Source: JBMNIZ01 sp050951405 (GTDB taxonomy: Bacteria > Bacillota > DULZ01). From it: a stretch of 64,000 bases of DNA. The notes below the pieces were generated by a model that saw nothing but the letters and a program-made list of their open reading frames with translations, made no database searches and was not told the DNA's origin. Position 1 is the stretch's first letter, and every line of letters begins with the position of its first letter. The translations under genes and the position numbers were made by a program. Below are positions 19,135-27,311 of the stretch, in pieces. The stretch is from the NCBI GenBank assembly GCA_050951405.1, contig JBMNIZ010000008.1:65698-129697 (forward strand), read 5' to 3'.

Positions 19135-19914
19135 CTATAAGCCTTTCACCAGCATCTTGTTACTCTGGTCATGGCAGTTAATGCAGCTATTACCGTATTT
19201 CTCGTAATTTTCTCCCAAGAGGTGCCCCGTATGCATGATAGCACTCAAGGCCAAAGGTGTTCCCTCAGCATGACAGCTGGCACAATCGGCCACAGATTCC
19301 GAGGGGGTTTCCGGGTGGCTCTCCAACTTTTCAATTTCTGCCGCCAGGCTGTAGTCTTTGTCGTCAGAAACCTTCCGGTGGCAATCGTTACAACCGCCGG
19401 GAGATTTGTCAACGGAAGCCACTTTGATGGTTTTAAAGTAGGTGCCCGGTTCCTCCAAGCCGGCAACCGGTAGCTGCCCCTCATCGGTGAGTTTGTGACA
19501 GTGAACGCAAGAACCATCATAATTGGTGACGAAATGGTTGTCTTCTCCGGAGTAGTGGGCCACATGAATGACCTTTTTCAGGCTGATATCTCCATCTTTT
19601 TGGTGGCAGGATATGCAGTCAGCAACGCCATCATCAGCTCCCACAGGCGGGTGTCCTTCCAGCTTCTCCAATCCCGCTGCCAGCGAATAGTCCCTATCTT
19701 CGGAGACTTTCCTGTGGCAGGCCTCGCAGTTTTCCTTATCTGCGGAAGAAATGAAAACCAGATCGCCTTCCCCGGATTTTTCCTGCCCTTGCTCTGCTGA
19801 CTGGCTTTCAGAAGATTGTTCCTGCTGCTCTGCCGGAGGCTGCCCCGTCTTGCAGCCTGTGACCACCAAAAGGGCCGCCAGGGCCAAGACAAAGGCAAGA
19901 AGTAGCTTCTTCAC
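19135..19914 (-). CDS. Hexaheme c-type cytochrome lipoprotein, paralogue 2
   Basis: About 259 residues from GTG 19914, 6 bases after AAGGAGGTG. The signal peptide ends at VVTGC (lipobox). Six CxxCH sites (CEACH, CISCH, CVHCH, CNDCH, CASCH, CINCH) in two three-haem halves, with a matching set of distal histidines. It differs from paralogue 1 mainly by a Ser/Gln/Glu-rich linker after the lipid anchor and by a short insertion after the first haem of each half (a V-S-(E/D)-D-x-D-Y-S-L segment). It has its own promoter and terminator. Same likely role as paralogue 1. Confidence 0.85.
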   Translation of the reverse strand: MKKLLLAFVLALAALLVVTGCKTGQPPAEQQEQSSESQSAEQGQEKSGEGDLVFISSADKENCEACHRKVSEDRDYSLAAGLEKLEGHPPVGADDGVADCISCHQKDGDISLKKVIHVAHYSGEDNHFVTNYDGSCVHCHKLTDEGQLPVAGLEEPGTYFKTIKVASVDKSPGGCNDCHRKVSDDKDYSLAAEIEKLESHPETPSESVADCASCHAEGTPLALSAIMHTGHLLGENYEKYGNSCINCHDQSNKMLVKGL

Positions 19915-19978
19915 CCTATTCACCTCCTTCCTGCCATTTATTTACCTGCTATGTTTATGCAAAATATCGCCCATAAAT

Positions 19979-20007
19979 ATGTTATTCTTTTTTAAGGTTT
20001 TTGTCAA
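19979..20007 (-). promoter_or_regulatory. SigA-type promoter of hexaheme cytochrome 2
   Basis: Minus strand TTGACA (20007-20002), 17-base spacer, TAACAT (19984-19979). The arrangement mirrors that of cytochrome 1, so promoter and gene were probably duplicated together. Confidence 0.7.
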
Positions 20008-20283
20008 TCCTGGAAAATAAAGATAACGGGAACCGCTGCCGTAGGGAGCGGAATAATCAGTTGGCATGAACATTTTTGCTACTATACATATTTTCTTGCT
20101 GATGGCTTGCAAGCCAAATCCGGCGTCTCCCTGCCTGGAATATACTGACAAAAGCAATTATTTTTCGGGATTTTCTTAATAAAAAAGCCAGGAGAATGTG
20201 GTGAGACAGAGACAGCGGGAAATAAGAGAGGAGGACGCGGGGCCCGGTTTTGAAGCCCCCTTTCTTTTTTCAAGCTTTTCTCC

Positions 20284-20312
20284 TTGACAGGACAAAAACT
20301 TAGGGATATGAT
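20284..20312 (+). promoter_or_regulatory. SigA promoter of the thiamine transport operon
   Basis: TTGACA (20284-20289), 17-base spacer, TATGAT (20307-20312), about 25 bases before the TPP riboswitch. Confidence 0.85.
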
Positions 20313-20336
20313 TAGTTCACAAACTGAATAAAAAAC

Positions 20337-20432
20337 ATGGGGGAGCCGGATGAGTCCGGCTGAGAGGGGATTCCAATAATAATCCCGACCCCGGAACCTG
20401 ATCTGGGTAATGCCAGCGTAGGGAATAGCCGA
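20337..20432 (+). ncRNA. TPP riboswitch (THI element)
   Basis: The conserved aptamer cores are present: GGGGGAGCC, CTGAGAGGGG near 20360, then GACCCCGGAACCTGATCTGG and GTAATGCCAGCGTAGGGAA. It binds thiamine pyrophosphate and shuts off the downstream operon. A terminator begins 20 bases after it, and its 3' side (20409-20418) is complementary to the terminator loop. Confidence 0.95.
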
Positions 20433-20451
20433 ATGATTGTTGATAAAACTG

Positions 20452-20492
20452 AACTGCCGTACCGCTGGCATTGGTACGGCAGTTTTATTTTT
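20452..20492 (+). terminator. Rho-independent terminator of the TPP riboswitch
   Basis: A 12-bp stem (AACTGCCGTACC / GGTACGGCAGTT) with loop GCTGGCATT and a T-rich tail. The loop and adjoining stem base (20463-20472) pair perfectly over 10 bases with the aptamer segment at 20409-20418, which gives a likely antiterminator. Confidence 0.9.
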
Positions 20493-20512
20493 CCTGAGAA
20501 AGGAGGGCAAAA

Positions 20513-20800
20513 ATGCCTAAGGTAAATTTGAGCTTACAGGTCATACCTCTGGTGCCGGAAGAAAAGATTTATCAAGTGGTGGACCAGGTTATTTCCCTGA
20601 TCGATGCTTCCGGGGTTAATTACTTGGTGGGGCCGTTGGAAACAACCATGGAAGGAGAACTGGAAGAGCTGCTGGACTTGGTGAAAAAGGCGCAGGAAAT
20701 CTGCACTCAGGCCGGAGCAAGCCGGGTCTTGTCGGTGGTAAAAATCGATTACAAACCGGAAGGCGTGACCATGGATGAAAAAATCTACCCATACCGGTGA
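20513..20800 (+). CDS. MTH1187-type thiamine-binding protein (DUF77)
   Basis: 95 residues, the normal size for the MTH1187/YqgV family, small ferredoxin-like-fold proteins that bind thiamine or its pyrimidine. Signatures are VNLSLQVIPLVPE at the N-terminus, the GVNYLVGPLETTMEGE segment and GASRVLSVVKIDYKP. It is the first gene after the TPP riboswitch and starts at ATG 20513 after AAAGGAGGGC. It overlaps the next gene by 26 bases. Membership in the regulon supports a role in thiamine or hydroxymethylpyrimidine uptake. Confidence 0.92.
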   Translation: MPKVNLSLQVIPLVPEEKIYQVVDQVISLIDASGVNYLVGPLETTMEGELEELLDLVKKAQEICTQAGASRVLSVVKIDYKPEGVTMDEKIYPYR

Positions 20801-21565
20801 GCTCCTCTGGCCGCTTTTGCTGGTGGGCGCCCTGTTGGCTGATCTGGCAGGGAGTTGCCCTGTGGAGGCAGCATACCCAGATGGATCTTGCCCGGCCCTT
20901 ATGACATCGTGACTTGCTCTGAAGGGACTCAGCCGGGCTGCTCCTACAACATGCCCGCTACACCATCTTCGAAGCGGGGCTGGGCTTCGGTATCGGTTCC
21001 CTGCTGGGCGATGGTCCTGGCCCTGCTGATGGACCGGATCCACTGCTTGTACCGGGCTTTTTATCCGCTGGTCATCGTCTCCCAGACAATACCCATCATT
21101 TTCCTGGCCCCCCTTTTGATCATCTGGTTTGGCTTCGGCATCCTGCCCAAAATCCTGGTCAGCATTCTGGTCTGCTTTTTTCCGGTCACCATCAGTTTCT
21201 TCGATGGCCTGGCCAATGTGGATGAAGAACTGGTCAACCTTTTGAAAAGCATGGGAGCATCCCCCCGGCAAATCATGACCATGGTGAAACTCCCGGCGGC
21301 CCTGCCCTCTTTATTCTCCGGCCTCCGCATCTCCGCCACCTACAGCGTCATGGCGGCGGTGATCGGGGAATGGCTGGGAGCCAGCTATGGCCTGGGAGTG
21401 TTCATGACCAGGGCCAGCCACGCTTTCTCCACGGCCAAGGTCTTTGCCGCTATTCTGGTGGTGAGCCTTTTGAGCCTGGCTATGCTGGGGCTGGTCAACC
21501 TGACCAGGAAGCTGTTGGTTCCCTGGGCGGCTTGGAAAAACGGCAATGGAGCCGATGGAATGTGA
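20775..21565 (+). pseudogene. thiX: ThiX-like ABC transporter permease, N-terminal third frame-disrupted
   Basis: TauC/SsuC-type permease that would form the membrane channel for a thiamine precursor. From about 21010 to 21565 the frame is intact and shows several membrane segments plus the EAA loop (LVNLLKSMGASPRQIMTMVKLPAALP). The start at ATG 20775 reads KKSTHTGELLWPLLLVGALL, but frame then shifts about four times between 20840 and 21015; the pieces IPRWILPGPYDIV and RYTIFEAGLGFGIGSLLG lie in different frames. The rest of the operon is intact, so either the transporter is dead or the sequence is wrong here. Preceded by the thiamine-binding gene and followed by the solute-binding protein. 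Confidence 0.8.
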
Positions 21566-21623
21566 AGATGGTCAAATCATCTTCTTTTCCAAAGCATCTT
21601 TATTAAAACACGAGGTGATGGAG

Positions 21624-22625
21624 ATGAAAAAAGTTCATGTTGGTCTTTTTTGCCTGCTGGCATTGCTGCTCATTTTCAGTTTCGGCTGCCAAAAAACGGA
21701 GACACCGGGAGAGGAGGCAAAACTAACCAAGCTTTCGGTAATCCTGGACTGGGTCCCCAATACCAACCATTCCGGCCTTTATGCGGCGAAAGACCTGGGC
21801 TTTTATGAAGAAGAGGGGCTGGAGGTGGAGATATTGCAACCCACGGTGGGAGGAACATCTTCTCTGATCGCGGCCGGCCAAGGGGACATTGGTGTCAGCT
21901 ACCAGGAGGAAGTGGTCATTGCCCGATCCCAGGATCTCCCCGTCCGATCAATTGCCGCGGTAATTCAACATAACACTTCCGCTTTCGCCTCCCATCGGGA
22001 TAAGAACATCCTCAGTCCCCGGGATTTTGCCGGCAAAAAATACGGGGGCTGGGGATCACCGGCGGAAACTCAGATGATCGCGGCTCTGATGGAAAAATAC
22101 GGGGCTGATCCCGCCACCGTGGAAGAAGTTTATATCGGAGAAGCGGACTTCTTTACCAGTATTGAAAGGGACATCGACTTTGCCTGGATCTACTACGGCT
22201 GGACAGGCATTGAAGCGGAGCTGAGGGGAATACCCCTGAACATTATCATGGTCAAAGATGAAGATCCGGCCCTGGATTTTTATACTCCGGTGCTGATCGC
22301 CAGGGAAGACACCCTGGAAGAAAAAGCTGATCTGGTAAAAAGATTCCTCCGGGCCACTGCCAAAGGTTATGAGCTGGCCGCGCAAGAACCGGAAAAAGCC
22401 GCGGAGATACTTTTAGACAACGCACCGGAACTGGACGCTAACTTGGTCAAAGCCAGTCAGGAATGGCTGGCCCCCCGCTACCAGGATGATGCCCCATACT
22501 GGGGTTACCAGGATCTGAGGATTTGGGAGGATTATTCCAGTTGGATGTATGAAAGGGGATTGCTGGAAAAGGATATCGATGCGGCCGCGGCCTTTACCAA
22601 TGACTTTTTGCCGGGAGTCCAGTAG
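21624..22625 (+). CDS. thiY: NMT1/THI5-type solute-binding lipoprotein (ThiY-like)
   Basis: About 333 residues. The signal peptide ends with FSFGC (lipobox). The mature domain is the NMT1/THI5 family, with LSVILDWVPNTNHSGLYAAK near residue 40, the GDIGVSYQEEVV region and the DFAWIYYGWTGIEAE segment. In ThiXYZ systems it captures a hydroxymethylpyrimidine precursor such as formylaminopyrimidine. ATG 21624 follows GAGGTGATGGAG. Under TPP riboswitch control as third gene of the operon. The substrate is inferred from family and regulation. Confidence 0.88.
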   Translation: MKKVHVGLFCLLALLLIFSFGCQKTETPGEEAKLTKLSVILDWVPNTNHSGLYAAKDLGFYEEEGLEVEILQPTVGGTSSLIAAGQGDIGVSYQEEVVIARSQDLPVRSIAAVIQHNTSAFASHRDKNILSPRDFAGKKYGGWGSPAETQMIAALMEKYGADPATVEEVYIGEADFFTSIERDIDFAWIYYGWTGIEAELRGIPLNIIMVKDEDPALDFYTPVLIAREDTLEEKADLVKRFLRATAKGYELAAQEPEKAAEILLDNAPELDANLVKASQEWLAPRYQDDAPYWGYQDLRIWEDYSSWMYERGLLEKDIDAAAAFTNDFLPGVQ

Positions 22626-22638
22626 GGCCCATGCTTCA

Positions 22639-22802
22639 TCGGCCCGGAAACGAAAGTTCCGCAAACCCAACCGGGCGGACACAGGAGTCCGCCCTTACGC
22701 GGAACACAGAAATGACGCAAACAAATCGTAGGGATAAGGCCCCGTCCATGCCCGCAAGGGGTAATACCCACATCTCCCCGCCTGTTTGCGAAAGATCCGG
22801 AT
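22639..22802. repeat. Possible non-coding hairpin repeat (MITE-like) between thiY and thiZ
   Basis: No gene in this 180-base gap. It holds a strong hairpin (GGGCGGAC / GTCCGCCC at about 22673-22696) and imperfect inverted ends (CCGGAAACGAAAG...CGCAAAC at the left, GTTTGCGAAAGATCCGG at the right). This looks like a small palindromic repeat element; copy number cannot be judged from one window. Confidence 0.4.
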
Positions 22803-22816
22803 AGAGGATGATGAAG

Positions 22817-23572
22817 ATGTTAAAAGCAATCAAACTGGAGAGAATAAGCAAAAGTTTCCCGGATCGGAATAAGAAAAGCCTGCTCCCGGTTCTGCAGGAA
22901 ATCGATCTGGAAGTGAACCAACAGGAGTTCGTCAGCCTGATCGGCCCCAGCGGCTGCGGCAAAAGCACCCTATTTAATATCATCAGCGGTCTTCTCCTCC
23001 CCGATGAAGGCCAAGTGCTGATCAATGGTGAACCGGCCAACGGCAAAACCGGCCTGGTCAGCTATATGCCTCAAAAAGACCTGCTGCTGCCTTGGCGTAC
23101 CACCTTGGATAATGTGATCATTCCCCTGGAAATCCGGAAGATGGACAAAAACAGGGCCCGGCAAAAAGCCCGGGACCTGTTCCCCCTTTTCGGGCTGGAG
23201 GGTTTCGAATCCTCCTACCCCCACCAGCTCTCCGGCGGAATGCGCCAGAGAGCCGCTTTGCTGCGCACTTATTTAAATAAAAGTGAAATCATGCTCCTGG
23301 ATGAACCTTTCGCCAGCCTGGACGCCATTACCAAAAGCAAACTCCATGGCTGGCTCCAGGAGATCTGGACCAGGTTCCGGCCCTCTATTCTTTTCATCAC
23401 CCACGATATCGATGAAGCCATTTTTCTAGCCGATCGGATTTATGTGCTCTCGGAAAGACCGGCCGGCATCAAAGGCCATTTCCAGGTTGAGCTGCCCAGG
23501 CCGCGGACTGCCAAATCCCTGACTGCAGCTGAATTCCTCCGGCTCAAGGAGAAACTGCTGGAACTCCTCTAA
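22817..23572 (+). CDS. thiZ: ThiZ-like ABC transporter ATPase
   Basis: About 251 residues. Walker A GPSGCGKST, Q-loop YMPQKDLLLPWR, signature LSGGMRQRAAL, Walker B IMLLDEPFASLD and switch histidine in FITHDIDEA are all present, so it is a functional NitT/TauT-type ATPase. Three ATG codons stand near the start (22808, 22811, 22817); 22817 is best spaced from AGAGG. The gene ends 29 bases inside the convergent addA gene. Confidence 0.88.
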   Translation: MLKAIKLERISKSFPDRNKKSLLPVLQEIDLEVNQQEFVSLIGPSGCGKSTLFNIISGLLLPDEGQVLINGEPANGKTGLVSYMPQKDLLLPWRTTLDNVIIPLEIRKMDKNRARQKARDLFPLFGLEGFESSYPHQLSGGMRQRAALLRTYLNKSEIMLLDEPFASLDAITKSKLHGWLQEIWTRFRPSILFITHDIDEAIFLADRIYVLSERPAGIKGHFQVELPRPRTAKSLTAAEFLRLKEKLLELL

Positions 23573-26500
23573 AAGGGCCGGCTCCCGGTGATACCTGCAC
23601 TTCCCGTCCCAGATGGAAAAAATACAGATATCTTTCTTTTACCGGCAGCTGGTAGATGGTCTCCACCGCCCGAGCATATAAATCCAACTGGAAGCTGTAC
23701 CTGGCCACTGCGGCTGCCAGGTCTTTTTCCCCCAGACGGTCAGTTTTGTAGTCAACTAAAACCATTCCATCCTCTTCCTCCAAAAGACAATCGATAATTC
23801 CTTGAATGAGTACCGGATCCCGCCCTCCCATCCGGCCTGACAGCTCCGGATAGACTTCTTCCGCCGGTAAAGCCAGGGTGAAGGCCAGTTCCCTCCGGAC
23901 AGCCTCCCCGGGAGCGGCCGCTATGCGCAATCCCAAGGGGCGCCGGAAAAAACCGGCAAGAGGACGGGGATCAAGGGCAGCGGCCTCCTCTTCCGTCAAA
24001 AAGCCTTTCTCCACTAGGGAAGCGATTTGTCTTTCTATCTCAGCTTCTCCCCCAACCCGGCTGAAGTCAAGATGCTGCATGACCAGATGTACCAAGCTGC
24101 CCAATTGAGCCGGAGAAAAGACCTCTTTTCCCTGCAGGAAAAGAGGCTTTCTTTTTATCTTGGGCCGGAAAAGGGGGACCGCCTCCTCCTCTGCCGGTGG
24201 GGTTATGGGACTGGACGGTATTTCCGTCACCGCCAGTTTAGCCGGCAATTTGGTCAAATCCTTCAGGGGATAAAACCAGTGGAGACGCCGGTCCAGTTCC
24301 CGGCGAAGATCCGGCTGGGGAGAGCCTTCCAAGGGCTGCAGGGACTTGATTCTATCCCAGGGCAGATGATCGGATACAGGCGCCGGCGGTATTTCCGGCA
24401 GGGCCTTCCCTCCGGCGGTGCCCCAGCAACAGATGTCCCATCGACGATCATGCTCGGCACAGCCGGCCAGGGCGGGGCCCAACCAATCCAGATAACACTT
24501 GGCCGAAGCCAGCAGAGGGGCCGGCAGAATCTCATCTCCATCGGCATAAGCGGACCACTCCCGCCGCTGCTCGTCCAGTTTTCTGGTAGAACCCACCAGA
24601 ATCAATTTTTCCCGGGCCCTGGTCAAAGCCACGTAGAGAACCCGCATCTCCTCGGCCAGGTCGGCCCTTTGCAGGGAATTCCGCACAGCCCGGTAAGCCA
24701 TACTGGGATATTTCAGCGAAAGCTGGGGATTGATGACCATAGGTCCAAAACCCAATTCCGGGTGGAGCAAAAGGTCCCGGGACAAATCCCGGAAATTAAA
24801 GTCGTTTCCCAGCCCTGCCAGAATGACTACCGGAAATTCCAACCCTTTACTCTTATGTACGCTGATGAGACGCACCACATTCTCATTTTCTCCCAGAACA
24901 TCTGCTGTTCCCAGATCCTGATCCCTTTCCTGCAGTTTCTCCACAAAGCGGAGAAAACGGAATAAGCCGCGCCGAGCAAACTGATCAAATTGGGCCGCTC
25001 TCTCATAAAGAGAAGCAAGATTGGCCTGCCTTTGACTGCCCCCGGGCATGGCACCCACATAATCCAGATAACCGGTCTCCCGGTAGATACTCCAAATCAG
25101 GCTGCTTAAAGGCCCCTGCCGGCTTTTTGTTCTCCAGGCGTGCAGCCTGGCCAGGAATTTCTCCAGCTTCTCCTGAAGCTCCCGGTTAAAGCTTTTCTGC
25201 CGGGCAGCCAGAACAGCTGCGTAAAAGTCCCCAGATTTTTTCACGGCCCGGATTTCCGCCAGCTCCCGGGCAGTGAGGCCTACCAGAGGAGAACGAAGAA
25301 CTGCTGCCAGGGGAATATCCTGCCGGGGATTGTCGATGACTTGCAGGAGAGACAGCATCACATGGATTTCAATCGCCTGGAAGTATCCGGTTCCCAACTG
25401 GGCAAAAATGGGTATATCAAACTCCCGAAAGACTTCTAAAAAAGTGTTGGCCCGGATCCGGGGAGAGCGGAGTAAGATGGCCATGTCCCGGTAGCTAACC
25501 GGTCGATAGGATTTTATTTCCTTGTCCCAGACGGCAAATTCCGGCTCACCTTCTTTTCCCACCATTTGCCGGATCCGAAAAGCGATAAGCCGGGCCTCTT
25601 TTTCCAGGGCGGTGAGATCTTCATCAGGCTCAACCGGAATAGTATTTTCCTCTCCTTCCTCCTCATTTTCCTCTGAAAGGGCGTTTCTTTCAATCAGGTG
25701 TACCTCAATGGGGCTTCCGGCCGGGATCCTCAAGCCTTCCGGCGGTTCCGGATAGGCAGCCCGGCAGACCAGCTCTGCTTCCCGGTCATAGGTCAATTCT
25801 CCCACTTCAGGGTTCATCAGACGGCGGAAAAGAAAGTTTACTCCTTCCAGCACTGTTTCCCGGCTGCGAAAATTGGCAGCCAGAATGATCTTCCGGTCCC
25901 GGCTTTTTTTCTCCGGCCGGAAGCTGTTCAATTTTTTTAAAAAGAGGAGGGGGTTGGCCAAACGAAAACGATAAATGCTCTGTTTCACATCACCCACCAT
26001 GAACAGATTGGGCTTCTGCGTCCCCTGCCTGGAAACTAAATGGAGGATGACTTCCTGCAGATCATTAATATCCTGGTATTCATCCACCAATACCTCCTGG
26101 TACTGTTCCCGTAATTCCAAAGCTATGGCCGAAGGCAGCAAAGCCCCGGCTTTTTCCTCTTTAACGCTCAACAGCTGCAGGCAATAATGTTCCAGATCGG
26201 CAAAATCCAGCTGGGTCTTACTTTTCTTGCGCTGCTGATAAAGCTGGGAGAATTCCCGGACCAGATGGACCAAGTTTTCCAGAAGGGGAGCCAGGAAACG
26301 GAGGTCTTCCATCAATTCCTCACCGGAGCGCCGAAAATAGGACTGCAATCCTTGCACGATTTTCTTTGCCCGGTCTCTTTCTTTTTTTGCCTTTTTTTGC
26401 AGCTCAGCATCAACTGTATCGGCCTTAACTCGGGGCAGACTCCGGAAGTTTGTGCATTCCAACCCCTTGTTCCGCACTTCTTCCCAGGAACCGCAGGCCA

Positions 26501-27311
26501 GTTGGGCTGATAATTCCTGCAGCCGGGCCAGCTCCTCAGTCAAATTATCCAGGTAAAGGGCAGGCCCCCCCGGCAAGGAAGCATACCGGCAGGCCCGTTT
26601 TAAAGTCCAGCCGGCCTTTGCCAATTCCAAAGAAATCCCTCGGCAAAATTCCGGATACCAGGGGAGCTTTTCCAAGGAGACTCCGTCAGCAAGCCGGAAG
26701 CTCCGGAGGGCTTTTGCCAACCACTCTTCCGGCCAGGGCTGGCTCCTGGTAAACTCGTAAAGAGCCAGGACCTGATCCCTCAGTCCCTGGTCGCCCCTTC
26801 CGCCAAAAGTTTCTGCCAGAAGGAAGAAAGCCGGATCTGCTTCGGCATATTTCCTTTCCAGAAGCTCCTCCAGGACTTCCTCTTTGAGCAAGGCCGTCTC
26901 CTCCTGCCCTGCCACTTTGACGGAAGGATCCAATTCCAATAAATAAAAATATTTGCGGATCAAGTTTAAACAAAAGCTGTGCAGGGTTGAAATAGACGCC
27001 TTGTTCAGAAGGGATTGTTGCTTTTTGAGATGCCGGTCTCCGGGCCTTTTCGTCAGGGCCTCCGCCAGGGCCCGGCCGATCCGCTGCCTCATTTCCGCCG
27101 CAGCCGCTTCCGTAAAAGTTACCACCAGGAAACGATCCAGATCTACAGGGTTTTCGGTCTCCAAGAGGCGGTGAATAACCCTTTCCACTAAAACGGCGGT
27201 CTTGCCGGAACCGGCCGCCGCCGAAACCAGCAGATTGCCGCCGGAAGCAGTGATGGCCTCCCACTGGGCCTGGGTCCAGGGCTCAGGTATATGGCGATCC
27301 ATGCTCATCAT
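23544..27311 (-). CDS. addA: ATP-dependent helicase/nuclease subunit A (AddA)
   Basis: 1,255 residues, the usual AddA size. AddA is the 3'-5' helicase and nuclease that with AddB resects double-strand breaks for RecA. N-terminal UvrD-type motor with Walker A SAAAGSGKTAVLVERV (residues 32-47) and DEYQDIN. The C-terminal RecB-like nuclease has DPVLIQGIIDCLLEE and VLVDYKTDRL. ATG 27311 overlaps the addB stop codon (ATGA). Its 3' end overlaps thiZ on the other strand by 29 bases, with no terminator seen between. Confidence 0.95.
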   Translation of the reverse strand: MMSMDRHIPEPWTQAQWEAITASGGNLLVSAAAGSGKTAVLVERVIHRLLETENPVDLDRFLVVTFTEAAAAEMRQRIGRALAEALTKRPGDRHLKKQQSLLNKASISTLHSFCLNLIRKYFYLLELDPSVKVAGQEETALLKEEVLEELLERKYAEADPAFFLLAETFGGRGDQGLRDQVLALYEFTRSQPWPEEWLAKALRSFRLADGVSLEKLPWYPEFCRGISLELAKAGWTLKRACRYASLPGGPALYLDNLTEELARLQELSAQLACGSWEEVRNKGLECTNFRSLPRVKADTVDAELQKKAKKERDRAKKIVQGLQSYFRRSGEELMEDLRFLAPLLENLVHLVREFSQLYQQRKKSKTQLDFADLEHYCLQLLSVKEEKAGALLPSAIALELREQYQEVLVDEYQDINDLQEVILHLVSRQGTQKPNLFMVGDVKQSIYRFRLANPLLFLKKLNSFRPEKKSRDRKIILAANFRSRETVLEGVNFLFRRLMNPEVGELTYDREAELVCRAAYPEPPEGLRIPAGSPIEVHLIERNALSEENEEEGEENTIPVEPDEDLTALEKEARLIAFRIRQMVGKEGEPEFAVWDKEIKSYRPVSYRDMAILLRSPRIRANTFLEVFREFDIPIFAQLGTGYFQAIEIHVMLSLLQVIDNPRQDIPLAAVLRSPLVGLTARELAEIRAVKKSGDFYAAVLAARQKSFNRELQEKLEKFLARLHAWRTKSRQGPLSSLIWSIYRETGYLDYVGAMPGGSQRQANLASLYERAAQFDQFARRGLFRFLRFVEKLQERDQDLGTADVLGENENVVRLISVHKSKGLEFPVVILAGLGNDFNFRDLSRDLLLHPELGFGPMVINPQLSLKYPSMAYRAVRNSLQRADLAEEMRVLYVALTRAREKLILVGSTRKLDEQRREWSAYADGDEILPAPLLASAKCYLDWLGPALAGCAEHDRRWDICCWGTAGGKALPEIPPAPVSDHLPWDRIKSLQPLEGSPQPDLRRELDRRLHWFYPLKDLTKLPAKLAVTEIPSSPITPPAEEEAVPLFRPKIKRKPLFLQGKEVFSPAQLGSLVHLVMQHLDFSRVGGEAEIERQIASLVEKGFLTEEEAAALDPRPLAGFFRRPLGLRIAAAPGEAVRRELAFTLALPAEEVYPELSGRMGGRDPVLIQGIIDCLLEEEDGMVLVDYKTDRLGEKDLAAAVARYSFQLDLYARAVETIYQLPVKERYLYFFHLGREVQVSPGAGPFRGVPAVSP

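Noticed and set aside
21546..21623. Upstream extension of thiY
   Set aside because: It would remove the signal peptide from the N-terminus; ATG 21624 has the ribosome site and lipoprotein signal.
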